Positions 1 through 8,038 are shown, counted from the first letter of the stretch. The stretch is 64,000 nucleotides of DNA from Gemmatimonadota bacterium (GCA_003248075.1 QJYK01000129.1:17179-81178); one strand, 5' to 3'. Numbers and translations: made by a program. The notes: a model not told the origin generated them from the letters alone.

Positions 1-1107
1 GCACTCCACGTGCACGGCGTCCGTGAAGCGGGGGTCCTCCGCGGTCGATCCTGGACTGAGCTGGACGTTCTCGGGAAGACCCGCCGCCGGCCGGTTGATG
101 AACATCGGCCTGTGCGCGGTCGGGTTGAGCGTCACCGGGTGGCGGTTGGCCTTCGAAAACTCGGTCTCGAGGTCCGGCGCGACACCCCCGTTCGCCGTCG
201 TGGTGTGACAGGCGAAGCAGGCCTCCTCGATCGCCGACGTGCCACCTGTCGCTCCCCCGCGCAGCAGCCGCTCGGCTCCATCGTCGGTGTGCGGGTCGTG
301 GCAGGAGAGGCACGAATGGTCGCGGACCGTGGTCCCGCTCTGGCCGGTGGGCCAGAAGTCGGTCGAGGACTCGTGGGTGCTGCCGACCCATCCGATCTTC
401 GTGTGGCAGACCAAACACAGCCCCGCGGTCGGGTCGCGGGGCTCGACGCGCAGGAACATCGCGGGGGTCTCGAGGTGTGGATCGTGGCACGTCGTACACT
501 GGATCTGCGTTCCGTCGCCTCTCGGGAAGAGGGGCAGGATCCCGCCCACGGATCCCCCGGCGGGGGTCGCCAGTTCCCCGTCGTCGGCGACCAGCGCCAT
601 GTCGAAGCCGAAGGAGACGGGGTGGTCGTTGAGCAGGCTGGTGCCCAGCTGCGTGGACCCCGCGGGCATCACTCCTCCGGGCCCGGTGTTCAGGACCGTG
701 ATCGGGTTATCGCTCCCGGGGTTCAGGACGGCCCCCAAGGCGATGGAGCCGTCGTGGCAGGAGAGGCAGAGCTTCGACGGTCCGGTCGGTTGACCGGGAC
801 CGGCCTGCAAGGAGGGAGAGTCGTAGGGGGTGTAACTCTGCTGGGAGAGGTCGCGGTTCCATAGCGGCCCCGGAAGATCCGTGTTGGAACCGTGTGGGGT
901 GTGGCAGAAGATGCACACCCCCTGCTCTCCTCCGGACGGCGCCCGCACCGTGCCTGGACCTGATGCTGATAGGTTGTGCTTGGTGTTCGAGACCCCCGCC
1001 TGCTGGCCCTGGAGCCCCCGTGCTCCGGGCCACGTGAGAGTCGCCACCAGGAGCGCCGCCGTCCGGGAGGCGCTTCCTCGGAGGCCCTTCCACATGCAGC
1101 CGCTCAC
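1..1107 (-). CDS. Multiheme paired-CXXCH c-type cytochrome (3' end cut by window edge)
   Basis: The minus strand reads a secreted c-type cytochrome whose C-terminus lies beyond base 1. At least six CXXCH heme sites are visible in order: CIFCH, CLSCH, CTTCH, CLVCH, CLSCH and CFACH. The frame runs off the edge at ...VEC, probably the start of a seventh site. The pattern CxxCHTPHG ... CLSCH ... CTTCHDPH is that of the doubled-CXXCH cytochrome family. The likely start is GTG at 1107, which overlaps the upstream TGA as GTGA. An ATG at 1095 begins MWKGLRGSASRTAALLVATL, a good signal peptide, and is the alternative. It is homologous to the tetraheme protein at 18586-19344 (shared CHTPHG, GPLWNR and CLSCH blocks). 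Inferred role: periplasmic or extracellular electron carrier working with the NHL protein encoded just upstream. Confidence 0.85.
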   Translation of the reverse strand, partial: MSGCMWKGLRGSASRTAALLVATLTWPGARGLQGQQAGVSNTKHNLSASGPGTVRAPSGGEQGVCIFCHTPHGSNTDLPGPLWNRDLSQQSYTPYDSPSLQAGPGQPTGPSKLCLSCHDGSIALGAVLNPGSDNPITVLNTGPGGVMPAGSTQLGTSLLNDHPVSFGFDMALVADDGELATPAGGSVGGILPLFPRGDGTQIQCTTCHDPHLETPAMFLRVEPRDPTAGLCLVCHTKIGWVGSTHESSTDFWPTGQSGTTVRDHSCLSCHDPHTDDGAERLLRGGATGGTSAIEEACFACHTTTANGGVAPDLETEFSKANRHPVTLNPTAHRPMFINRPAAGLPENVQLSPGSTAEDPRFTDAVHVEC

Positions 1108-2207
1108 GGATCCGCACCGTCCATCAGCTGGAAGACCTGGATGCGGCCGTTGTAGCTGTCGGCCACGAAGATCCGGTTCCGCTGGTCGACCGCGAGCCCG
1201 CTGGCCAGCCAGAACGTTCCGACCTCGGTGCCGGGGCCGCCGAAGGACATCAGCAGTCGCCCAGCCGCGTCGAAGACGTTCACCACGTCGTAGAGACCCT
1301 CGACCACGAACACGTGCCGGCGCCGGTCGAGTCCGATCCCCTTGGGGCGCGCGAACTGCCCGACGCCGTCTCCGTGGCTCCCGATCGTCATGACCGGGGC
1401 TCCGTCCGCGTCGAAGACCTGAACGCGGAAGTTCATGGAGTCGCTGACGTAGATCCAACCCTCGCGGTCGACCGCGACGTTGGTCGGGTAGTTCAGGCTT
1501 CCGTCCGTTTCGCCCCGTCCGCCGATGGTGGCGACCACCGCCCCCGCGCTGTCGAAGGAAACGACGCTGTGGAGCTCGGTATCGACCACGTAGATTCGGT
1601 TCCGGTCCCCGTCGAATGCGAGCCCGGAAGGGCGGACCAACCCCTCCAGGCGACCGATCTCGTCCCCGTCCTCGTCCAGATGTAGCACGATCCCGGCGAC
1701 GGGATCGGAGACGTAGACGGTGCCGAGCGGGGTCACCGCGACCCCGATGGGTTGCCTGAGCTCATCGTGCCGGAGCCACCGGTGGCGCCCCCGTAGAAGG
1801 TCGAAGACATGTACGCCGCGCTCCGATGAATCGACGACGTAGATCTTCTCGTCCGCGCCGACGGCGATGCCGTGCGGATGGCCGAGTCGGTTGTCGTCAC
1901 CGCGACCCCGGACGAACGCTAGGAGGCGGCTCAGGAAGGAACGCCGGAACCCGAGGTCGCGGGGCCCGGAGAAGCTCGCGACGAAGCGGATGCGCGGCGG
2001 GTCGGGAGGCGTCGGCCACACCAGGCTCCGCCCGGGCGGCGTCGTGCTCTCAAGTCGAACGGCACCGGCTCCCGCGCACGCGTCGACGAGCGCCAGCGCG
2101 AGGAGGACGAGCGCCAAGCCGACAGCTCTCCTGCGGGGTTGTCTGCGCCGGAAGCTCCTCACGGCGAGGCTCCGGAGCGCTTCGGACGGATGGCTCCTCC
2201 CCGGCAT
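1104..2207 (-). CDS. NHL-repeat six-bladed beta-propeller lipoprotein (module A)
   Basis: This is an exported NHL-repeat protein. A basic N-terminus is followed by a hydrophobic stretch ending in LVDAC, a plausible lipobox. The rest is repeated blades of the form HPHGIAVGADEKIYVVDSS, YPTNVAVDREGWIYVSDS and ARPKGIGLDRRRHVFVVE, giving about six NHL repeats over residues 90-365. Start ATG 2207 was chosen over an ATG at 2240 because it gives a shorter n-region. The last codon overlaps the GTG of the downstream cytochrome gene, so the two are probably translationally coupled. A paralogue sits at 17075-18310, also next to a paired-CXXCH cytochrome. NHL propellers bind partners rather than catalyse; to my knowledge beta-propeller genes also neighbour nanowire cytochrome genes in Geobacter. 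The assembly or scaffold role is inference. Confidence 0.85.
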   Translation of the reverse strand: MPGRSHPSEALRSLAVRSFRRRQPRRRAVGLALVLLALALVDACAGAGAVRLESTTPPGRSLVWPTPPDPPRIRFVASFSGPRDLGFRRSFLSRLLAFVRGRGDDNRLGHPHGIAVGADEKIYVVDSSERGVHVFDLLRGRHRWLRHDELRQPIGVAVTPLGTVYVSDPVAGIVLHLDEDGDEIGRLEGLVRPSGLAFDGDRNRIYVVDTELHSVVSFDSAGAVVATIGGRGETDGSLNYPTNVAVDREGWIYVSDSMNFRVQVFDADGAPVMTIGSHGDGVGQFARPKGIGLDRRRHVFVVEGLYDVVNVFDAAGRLLMSFGGPGTEVGTFWLASGLAVDQRNRIFVADSYNGRIQVFQLMDGADP

Positions 2208-2299
2208 GGTTCTTGTTTGAATGACTGACCGTGACCGCAAATGATCCGACCTTCGACGCTCCGCTCACGGCCCTCGGGGAAGGGATGGGGTAGGAACGG

Positions 2300-3403
2300 A
2301 TGCAGCCGGGCGTACAAGCGCGCGACCATGCGCGCACCGCAGGCCTCATCGGTCTCGCGCTTTTGGCGTTGGCCGTGCAGGCGTGCAGCCGCAGGGCGCT
2401 CGGAGTGCTGATCGACCTGCCGCCGCCGCGTGAAGAGAGCGAGCCGGCAGCAACGGGGCCCCAGGGGGGCGCGCCGCAGGGGGACGGGGCCGGAGCGGGG
2501 GTGGCGGTAATCCCCGGGGGCATGCTGGCGGAGAGCATGCTGACGGTGGAGGACACCGTCGTCCCGGAGATCGAGAAGACGCTGCGGCCGGACTCTGTGC
2601 TGAAGCTGCTTCCGAGGGACCGTGCGGGGAACGTGGACTGGGTGGCGGCGCTGCGCGACGAGGTGATCCGGCCCCGGGACGGGATCGGAGGGCGTCGGAG
2701 CCGACGGGCGGCCGCGTTCGAGTTCAAGTTCGATTTCTACTTCGCGGGCGCGAACGAGATGTTCGACGCGTACTTCCCGCACTCGACGCACACGGAGATG
2801 ATGGACTGCGCTCAGTGTCACCCGCGGATCTTCAGGACGCGAGGGGCGGAGATCACGATGGCCGACGTGCTGCAGGGTCGATACTGCGGGGAGTGCCACG
2901 GGAAGGTGGCGTTCAACCCGACGACGGCGTGCGAACGTTGCCACACGGGCATGGCGATGCCGCCGGACCGGGCGCAGGCGGAGCTGACGGGGACAGTGGA
3001 AATGCGTCGGGCGAGCGAGATCCGCGCGGAGCGCGGGGACACGACGGGTGTGGTGGAGGGGAACGCGACGGGGGTGCTGACGGCGTCGTTTCCGCGAGCG
3101 CGGTTCCCGCACTGGGTGCATCGCATCCGGTATCGGTGCACGACGTGCCACATGAAACTGTTCGAGCCGCGGGCGGGAACGAACGAGATCACGATGGTCG
3201 ACATCGAGGAGGGGCGCTCCTGCGGGGAGTGCCACAACGGTCGTACGGCGTTCCAGGTCTCGATCACCAATTGCGGCCGCTGCCACATCCCTTCGGCCGA
3301 GCCGCGGGCCGGCGCGGCCCCGGGCGGGACCGACGACCCTGAGCGAGCGCTTCCTGCGAAGCATGAGCCGTGGGGTGGATGGGTTCTTTCGGGATTGCGG
3401 TAG
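2300..3403 (+). CDS. Hexaheme c7/c(3)-type cytochrome lipoprotein (two triheme repeats)
   Basis: This is a 367-residue lipoprotein cytochrome. An N-terminal hydrophobic stretch ends in LAVQAC (lipobox). Six CXXCH sites lie at about residues 170, 196, 211, 280, 308 and 325, as two triheme units with nearly equal spacing (26/15 and 28/17). Each unit begins FPHxxHxxxxxCxxCHxxxF and has a CGECH as its second heme, the layout of c7/c(3)-type triheme repeats. It is divergent from the NHL gene, with only 92 bp between the starts. The N-terminal region (residues about 30-95) is clearly repeated in the decayed copy at 19408-19730. Inferred role: lipid-anchored electron relay partner of the paired-CXXCH cytochrome. 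Confidence 0.85.
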   Translation: MQPGVQARDHARTAGLIGLALLALAVQACSRRALGVLIDLPPPREESEPAATGPQGGAPQGDGAGAGVAVIPGGMLAESMLTVEDTVVPEIEKTLRPDSVLKLLPRDRAGNVDWVAALRDEVIRPRDGIGGRRSRRAAAFEFKFDFYFAGANEMFDAYFPHSTHTEMMDCAQCHPRIFRTRGAEITMADVLQGRYCGECHGKVAFNPTTACERCHTGMAMPPDRAQAELTGTVEMRRASEIRAERGDTTGVVEGNATGVLTASFPRARFPHWVHRIRYRCTTCHMKLFEPRAGTNEITMVDIEEGRSCGECHNGRTAFQVSITNCGRCHIPSAEPRAGAAPGGTDDPERALPAKHEPWGGWVLSGLR

Positions 3404-3717
3404 CCGAAACGACTGCAGGAGCGGGGCCAGCGTAGGACCGCCGGGAGTGACGACCGGTGCAGGGTCCTTCAAGGCATTCCGACGAGCTCCGGCCAACGAC
3501 GCGACGGGTCACACGGTCGAGTGTGGGGCCTCCTGTGTCCCGGTGTGACGGCGCGCGTCCCATATCGGGTGTTCCGAGTCTGCAGGGCCGCCTGTGGCTT
3601 CCGCGGGATTGAAGGGTTCGAGGAGGAAGGCGGATACGTTCCCCGGCGGCCCCTTCCTTGCCTCGCACGAAGATGTCCGGTGGACCTCGCGGACGAATCC
3701 GAACTGGAGGGCCCTCC
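3404..3717 (+). promoter_or_regulatory. Gene-free regulatory stretch with inverted GTCACAC/GTGTGAC boxes and a sigma54-like promoter
   Basis: No credible gene is seen in these 314 bases. GTCACAC at 3508-3514 and its exact inverse GTGTGAC at 3543-3549 form an inverted pair 28 bp apart. About 100-140 bp downstream, 3647-3662 reads CGGCCCCTTCCTTGCC, with GG and GC exactly 10 bp apart as in sigma54 (-24/-12) promoters (consensus TGGCACGN4TTGCW). The next start codon is at 3718. The box-then-promoter spacing suits an NtrC-type enhancer. The match is weaker than those at 7918 and 17011. Confidence 0.45.
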
Positions 3718-4602
3718 ATGACATGTAGGCACTGCGGGTGGACACTCGCATGTGGGATCGTGATCGCGCTCACGACGCATCCCGTGCCCTCGCTCGGCCA
3801 GGGGGCCTCCGAGCGGGCCGACTCCCCGCGGGTTCCCGCCCGCGGCACGGGAGGCGACGCCAGGACCGTGATTCAGGCGCGGAACCTGGTCGTCGACCGG
3901 GGGCCGGAGGGATGGGTCGTCACCGACTTCATCCAAGCGCGACGGGCGGGAGGCGGAGCCGGACCGTCGGGGGCACACGCGCAAGGAGTCGCTTTCGTCT
4001 ATCCTCTTCCGCGGGCCGCGGTCCGTCCGACCGTCCTCGCGGCTCGAGAGAACGCGCTACCCGCATTCATCGTGGGTGACCGGCTCCATGCCGCGGAGCC
4101 GCTGCCTCCGGGTGAGCATCTCTTCGTGGTGCGCTACGGCGTGGAGGGTCCTCACTTCGCAGTTCCGTTGCCGGGGACCACGGAGAGCGTGGACGTCCTC
4201 GTTCGGCAGCCGGCTCCCGCGACGGAAGTCGAGGGACTCGACATGGCGGGCACGGTGCGGCTCGATGAGGGTGAGCCATTCCTCCACTTCGCTGGGGAGG
4301 GGCTCGGCGACGACCTGCTGCGGCTCCGTTCGGGCGCGGAGTCCGTGGCGCTCCCCGCCCACTCGTTGGCGCTGGTGCTGGCTATCGTGCTGCTCGGAGT
4401 CGGGACGTTGGCCTGGCGCCCACGGCCGTTGGCCCGAGGCACCGGCTCGAGCAGGGAAGCCCTCATCCGTTCGGTGGCCGAGATTGATGAGGCGCTGGAG
4501 GGGATGACTTCACTCGGTGCGGAGGAGCGAGAGGTGCTCGGGGCCCGCAGACGGGACCTGATCCGCAGGTTGACTTCGTCCCGGAGCGGGTGCCCAACCT
4601 AG
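3718..4602 (+). CDS. Secreted or membrane-anchored protein of unknown function
   Basis: I do not recognise this family. The 294-residue product has an N-terminal signal segment, an extracytoplasmic beta-rich middle, a hydrophobic segment LALVLAIVLLGVGTLAW near residue 235, and a short charged, probably helical tail that would be cytoplasmic. The tail (IDEALEGM...EREVLGARRRDL) resembles a short coiled coil. Start ATG 3718 was chosen because it begins the signal peptide; an in-frame ATG at 3658 would add a hydrophilic leader. Its end overlaps the start of the Sel1-cytochrome c gene by 13 bases, so the two form an operon and probably share the sigma54-like promoter just upstream. A role in cytochrome maturation or anchoring is possible but unproven. 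Confidence 0.7.
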   Translation: MTCRHCGWTLACGIVIALTTHPVPSLGQGASERADSPRVPARGTGGDARTVIQARNLVVDRGPEGWVVTDFIQARRAGGGAGPSGAHAQGVAFVYPLPRAAVRPTVLAARENALPAFIVGDRLHAAEPLPPGEHLFVVRYGVEGPHFAVPLPGTTESVDVLVRQPAPATEVEGLDMAGTVRLDEGEPFLHFAGEGLGDDLLRLRSGAESVALPAHSLALVLAIVLLGVGTLAWRPRPLARGTGSSREALIRSVAEIDEALEGMTSLGAEEREVLGARRRDLIRRLTSSRSGCPT

Positions 4603-5426
4603 TGAAGCGATCGCTGGGGTGGCTCACGGTGGGTCTGGCGCCGCTCGCGCCTGCGTGCGGCGTCGTGACCACGCGGGCCGCCCCGGGCGGCAACGAGGTC
4701 CCCTCCGTCTTCGAGAGGACCCTGGCGAGCGCTCGACGGGGGGACCCCGACAGCCAGAATCTTCTCGGGTTCATGCTCTTCAACGGCCAGGGAGCCATGC
4801 CGGATCCAACCGCCGCCCGCTTCTGGTTCGGCATGGCGGCGGAGGCGGGAAGCCCGATCGCGCAGCTGAACCTGGCGGTAATGCACGCCCTCGGCGCCGG
4901 AACGGACAGGGATCTCGGCACCGCGGAGAGATTCTTCCGGTTGGGGATGGCGAACCCGGCCAGGCCCGGCGACCTCGCGCCGGTCTCACTCACCAACCTC
5001 ATCGATGCCTCCTGCGACGAGACCTACGTCGAACCCACCCCCGGAAGTCAGATCTTCGGGACGTTCTGCGCTGGTTGCCACGGCGCGGTGGGGCTCGCCG
5101 AGTACCGGCCCGCACCGTCGTTCGCACTCGGCGAGCGGATGGAGAAGAGCGACCGCGAGCTGCTGACCTCGATCGAGTGGGGGCATCAACGGATGCCGGA
5201 GTGGTCGGAGAAGATCCCGCGTGAGTGGATCGCCCAGGCTCTGGGTCACGTCCGCGGGCTTTCGACGGAGCTTCGATTCGGCTTGTTGCACCGGCTCCGA
5301 CCCCTGCCCGAGCGGGCCTTCCGTTTCGGTCCCATGGATCCCGAGCTGTCGACCCAGAGACGCGAGCCGCCCGTCGGGGTGGAGGGGCCGCTCCCCGCCT
5401 TCGCCGACTTCTGCGGAGGTCGCTGA
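4590..5426 (+). CDS. Sel1-repeat / cytochrome c fusion lipoprotein
   Basis: This is a 278-residue exported protein with a likely lipobox (LAPLAPAC). Residues about 45-125 hold Sel1-like TPR repeats (FMLFNGQGAMPDPTAARFWF, then AVMHALGAGTDRDLGTAERF). Residues about 150-220 are a monoheme cytochrome c domain with CAGCH at 160 and a downstream RMPEW that can supply the methionine ligand. Start is GTG 4590, inside the end of the preceding gene. Sel1 repeats mediate protein-protein contacts, so the protein may dock its heme onto a larger complex; this is inferred. The convergent minus-strand gene ends 13 bases after this one stops. Confidence 0.8.
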   Translation: MPNLVKRSLGWLTVGLAPLAPACGVVTTRAAPGGNEVPSVFERTLASARRGDPDSQNLLGFMLFNGQGAMPDPTAARFWFGMAAEAGSPIAQLNLAVMHALGAGTDRDLGTAERFFRLGMANPARPGDLAPVSLTNLIDASCDETYVEPTPGSQIFGTFCAGCHGAVGLAEYRPAPSFALGERMEKSDRELLTSIEWGHQRMPEWSEKIPREWIAQALGHVRGLSTELRFGLLHRLRPLPERAFRFGPMDPELSTQRREPPVGVEGPLPAFADFCGGR

Positions 5427-5439
5427 ACGACCGTCGTGA

Positions 5440-6066
5440 TCAGCGCTGCACCCAGATCCGCTCCACGAAGAGGATGTTGTCGAACCTGAGGTCGAGCGTG
5501 GGGCTGTGGAACTCCCCCATCTCGTTGCCACCCTGCCACACGACCGTATCCCCCTCGCGCACGTCCGCCTGCGGCCCCGCGATCCAGGAGATCGTCTCGC
5601 TCACGTCCACCTCGACGTACGTGTACCCGTTTCCCTGCAGCACCCGCTTGGCGACGCCGCGTCGTCCGGAGGCCGGGGCCGCGTCCGCCACGAAGGTGCC
5701 CACGAAGTGGATCTGGTCGAAGGTGCGACCGAGCGAGGAGCTGGTGAACGAGCCCATGTCGGTGGCGCCGCCCAGAGTCAGCCGTTGACCTACCTCGATG
5801 GGTGTGACCGGACCGGCAACCCAGAGCTCTCCCTCCGCCGTGCCGAGTCGAACGTACGTGTATCCCCCGGAGTCCATGGTTTCCAGCACTTCTCCCGAGA
5901 GCGCGAGCGAGGTGCCGGCGTCCCGGGTGGGGCCTTCCGGAATCGCGGGATGTCCCGCCGGGAGGGAGGGCTGGGTCGCAGCGGGCCCGGGCGCCTGCTC
6001 CCGTTCTCCGCAGGCGAGAAGCGCGAGAAGGAAGGGGGCTCCGAGGGAGGTGAGTCGAGGTCGCAT
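5440..6066 (-). CDS. Lipoprotein with two tandem GYTYV domains (NrfJ-like)
   Basis: This is a 208-residue lipoprotein: MRPRLTSLGAPFLLALLACG with Cys at the lipobox. Two tandem copies of a small domain follow, each holding G-V-L-(E/Q)-x-x-x-GYTYV and ending in an oligonucleotide-binding-like (S)F-H/T-S strand: ETMDSGGYTYVRL near residue 62 and LQGNGYTYVEVD near residue 140. This motif resembles NrfJ-type lipoproteins linked to periplasmic cytochrome systems; the family call is moderate. Start ATG 6066 lies 14 bases beyond the stop of the LolA-like gene, so this is the third gene of the diheme-cytochrome unit. Confidence 0.65.
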   Translation of the reverse strand: MRPRLTSLGAPFLLALLACGEREQAPGPAATQPSLPAGHPAIPEGPTRDAGTSLALSGEVLETMDSGGYTYVRLGTAEGELWVAGPVTPIEVGQRLTLGGATDMGSFTSSSLGRTFDQIHFVGTFVADAAPASGRRGVAKRVLQGNGYTYVEVDVSETISWIAGPQADVREGDTVVWQGGNEMGEFHSPTLDLRFDNILFVERIWVQR

Positions 6067-6079
6067 GGCTCGATAGCTC

Positions 6080-6853
6080 CTAGGAGATGGCACGATCACC
6101 GTGAGTTGGGATCTTGCGCGCGGGTATGAGCAGGAGGCCGTCCCCCCAGGGATTGGCCGTGAGGCGCTCGAAGACCAGCGTCGCGGTCGGAGACCGCTGC
6201 GCCGTGTTCTGCTCGTGGTGCGCAAGCTGCAGGCCCTGCACCGAGCGGAAGTCCCCGTACGTGGTCGTGAATTCCAACGTGGTCCCGCCCATCGGGATGA
6301 ACGATCCCGTCCACGTCACGCGAAAGCTCACGGGGTCGAGCCGCACCCGGAGCGTGCGCCCCTCGCCGAGGTCGAGGCCGATCAGTGGGCCGGCGTCGGG
6401 ATCGTCCTCGAGCAGGACCGCCTGGCCTCGGTACTGGTTGAGGATCCACGGCGCGAGCAGTCGGGCCGAGTGCATCTGCATCGCCATGAGGAGAGGGGCG
6501 TCCGCGGCGGTCAGCGCGTTGTGGCCTTCGCCGCGCCACCCCCGACCCTCAGCGAGGATCCGGATCTCGGCACGGTCTCCGTAGTCGATCAGGGATGCGA
6601 GGGTCCCGGGCCCTCGGATCACACGCACGACGCTGCCTACCTCTCCGCGCACGGTGGTCACGGTGCCCTCCATGCGCAGGGAGTGGACGCGGCCGAGCGC
6701 CGCTTGACCACCGTGGCCTTCGACCATCCGGTCCAGGAGCGTCGTCAACCTGCCGGTGGGTTCGTCCGCACCGTGGCGCAAGGACAGGATGACGAGCGTG
6801 GGGACGACCAGAAGGCCGATCGACCCCATCAGCCGGCGGCGCGCGCATGACAT
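6080..6853 (-). CDS. Exported LolA-like / outer-membrane lipoprotein-sorting-like protein
   Basis: The 257-residue product has an N-terminal membrane segment (GSIGLLVVPTLVILSL). A mostly beta mature domain follows with VEGHGGQAALGRVHSLRMEG, a pattern common in the LolA/LolB-like superfamily and in zinc-protease-associated solute-binding domains. I see no catalytic motif. It lies 76 bases downstream of the diheme cytochrome gene and 13 bases upstream of the NrfJ-like gene, so all three probably share a transcript. Function is unassigned. A carrier of lipid or hydrophobic ligand is the fold-based guess. Confidence 0.6.
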   Translation of the reverse strand: MSCARRRLMGSIGLLVVPTLVILSLRHGADEPTGRLTTLLDRMVEGHGGQAALGRVHSLRMEGTVTTVRGEVGSVVRVIRGPGTLASLIDYGDRAEIRILAEGRGWRGEGHNALTAADAPLLMAMQMHSARLLAPWILNQYRGQAVLLEDDPDAGPLIGLDLGEGRTLRVRLDPVSFRVTWTGSFIPMGGTTLEFTTTYGDFRSVQGLQLAHHEQNTAQRSPTATLVFERLTANPWGDGLLLIPARKIPTHGDRAIS

Positions 6854-6929
6854 GCGCGTCTACTCTGCCGGGCCGTGCCGAGAACGGAGTCGACGCGCCG
6901 GGAACAACGAGGCCGATCGGCGGCGCACA

Positions 6930-7553
6930 TCAGCCTCCGCGGAGCGTCGCGAGGAAGGCGGCCAGGTTCCTCGCCGCGGCTTCGTCGGCCACGGCGGCGA
7001 CCAGCGGGACCATGAGGGGGCCGAAGGTATCGCCGGCTCCCGCGCCCCTGACGCCCTTCTTGAAGTTCATGATCTGGCGAACCACGTACCAATCCTGCTG
7101 AAGCGTCAGGTTAGGGGCGTTGGTGGACGCCATGCCCTTCCCGTCCGGACCGTGACATGCGGCGCACGGCGCATAGAGCGCCTGCCCGGCCGCAGCGTCG
7201 CCTCCGCCGTCGTGGCTGACTGCAGCGCGGGGGAGCCCGGATACGTACGCCGCGATCTTCTCGATGTCGGCGTCCGTGGCCAGCGTCTTAGCCATCGGCG
7301 CCATCTGCATGCCAAATGCGTCCTGAGCGTGGGTACCGCGGGCACCGGCTTTGAAGTTCTTGAGCTGCCGCACCAGGTACCAATGCTCCTGCCCCGCGAT
7401 CGCGGGTGCGTTCAGATCCTTGTTCCCGCCTCCGGCAGGGCCGTGGCACGCTGCGCACGGTGCGTAAAGGGCCTCTCCGCCCGCGGCGCCCTGTGCGGCC
7501 ACGGGGGCCGCGGAGGCTGCCAGCGCCAGAAGGACCTTGAATCCCGTTCTCAC
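6930..7553 (-). CDS. Periplasmic diheme cytochrome c (c4-like)
   Basis: This is a 207-residue periplasmic protein with a cleavable signal peptide ending AAPVAAQG. It consists of two homologous cytochrome c domains with CAACH at residues 33 and 130. Each is preceded by GxALYAPC and followed by GPxGxG...WYxxRQxxNFKxGxRG and a methionine-rich segment (MQMAPMAK; FGPLMVPL) able to ligate the heme. That is the architecture of cytochrome c4-type diheme carriers, which shuttle electrons to terminal oxidases or other periplasmic acceptors. Start is GTG 7553. A strong sigma54-type promoter lies on the same strand at 7642-7657. Confidence 0.88.
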   Translation of the reverse strand: MRTGFKVLLALAASAAPVAAQGAAGGEALYAPCAACHGPAGGGNKDLNAPAIAGQEHWYLVRQLKNFKAGARGTHAQDAFGMQMAPMAKTLATDADIEKIAAYVSGLPRAAVSHDGGGDAAAGQALYAPCAACHGPDGKGMASTNAPNLTLQQDWYVVRQIMNFKKGVRGAGAGDTFGPLMVPLVAAVADEAAARNLAAFLATLRGG

Positions 7554-7641
7554 GATCGCCTCTCTCTCCGATCCCAGGGTTTTCTCCAGGGCCGAACGTT
7601 CGTCGTCCGACTACGCCGGCGAGCCGGCGCCGACGGGGCGG

Positions 7642-7657
7642 GGCAGCATCTGTGCCA
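7642..7657 (-). promoter_or_regulatory. Sigma54 (-24/-12) promoter for the diheme cytochrome unit
   Basis: The minus strand reads TGGCACAGATGCTGCC. It has the TGGCAC -24 block and a TGC at -12, with GG and GC 10 bp apart. Mismatches to TGGCACGN4TTGCW are at positions 7, 12 and 16. The expected transcript start is about 75 bases upstream of the GTG at 7553. Confidence 0.6.
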
Positions 7658-7694
7658 CCCGGAAGGCCCCGATTCACGGCCTTTTCGCCTCGGG

Positions 7695-7708
7695 GTGTGA
7701 CATCACAC
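7695..7708. promoter_or_regulatory. Palindromic activator site GTGTGA-N2-TCACAC
   Basis: GTGTGA and its perfect inverse TCACAC are separated by two bases. The site lies about 40 bp upstream of the minus-strand -24 element and 210 bp upstream of the plus-strand one, in range for an NtrC-type enhancer binding site. Related half-sites occur at 3508/3543, 7729/7815, 16877/16911 and 18365. Confidence 0.5.
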
Positions 7709-7728
7709 GCCGCAGTAGGGCCCCGGAG

Positions 7729-7822
7729 CGTCACAGGCGGGCTGGTCGGGGAGCGAGCGCGTTGGTCCGGGAACGGAGGGATGCGTCCGAGACGTGTGCC
7801 ACTCCGCGCCCCATCTGTGACG
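7729..7822. promoter_or_regulatory. Inverted CGTCACAG ... CTGTGACG pair
   Basis: Exact 8-base inverted copies lie at 7729-7736 and 7815-7822. They share the TGTGA/TCACA core of the palindrome at 7695. This would be a second candidate binding site for the regulator encoded at 11142-12536. Confidence 0.35.
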
Positions 7823-7917
7823 CGGGACGTCTCGGTGGTCGGTGGGCCAGGTCCTGGGCCATGGTCCCAACCGTATTCAATACAGTGGCTTACGGGCGTG
7901 GGGCCGGGTGCCCCACC

Positions 7918-7933
7918 GGGCACGTGTCCTGCT
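7918..7933 (+). promoter_or_regulatory. Sigma54 (-24/-12) promoter for the CcmC-like/kinase/heme-porin operon
   Basis: The sequence is GGGCACGTGTCCTGCT. It matches TGGCACGN4TTGCW at all fixed positions except 1 and 12, with the required 10-bp GG-GC spacing. The predicted transcript start is near 7944, about 95 bases before ATG 8039. The same operon encodes a sigma54 activator, which would make it autoregulatory. Confidence 0.6.
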
Positions 7934-8038
7934 GAGCCGGCGAACGGAGAGCGCATCAATCCCCGATTCGGGGACGTCGATGCGGCCCGATCGTTCCGTG
8001 CTCCGAACCCGGAGAGCTCGGGCTGAGGCAGAGGGCTG

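Larger units (their letters stand above)
7554..8038. promoter_or_regulatory. 485-bp divergent control region without genes
   Basis: I see no convincing coding sequence between the diheme cytochrome gene (minus) and the CcmC-like gene (plus). The stretch holds opposing sigma54-type promoters at 7642-7657 (minus) and 7918-7933 (plus). Between them are two inverted-repeat sites: GTGTGA-CA-TCACAC at 7695-7708, and CGTCACAG 7729-7736 paired with CTGTGACG 7815-7822. The arrangement suggests a shared enhancer for two divergent units. Confidence 0.6.

Noticed and set aside
10..864. Long plus-strand open frame at the left edge
   Set aside because: It is the reverse complement of the multiheme cytochrome gene; the minus strand has six heme motifs and a signal peptide, while the plus-strand product is Arg/Gly-rich without any domain.
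7695..7708. Reading the GTGTGA dyad as a CRP site
   Set aside because: CRP sites need TGTGA-N6-TCACA; here only two bases separate the arms, and there is a linked NtrC-type regulator that is a better candidate.
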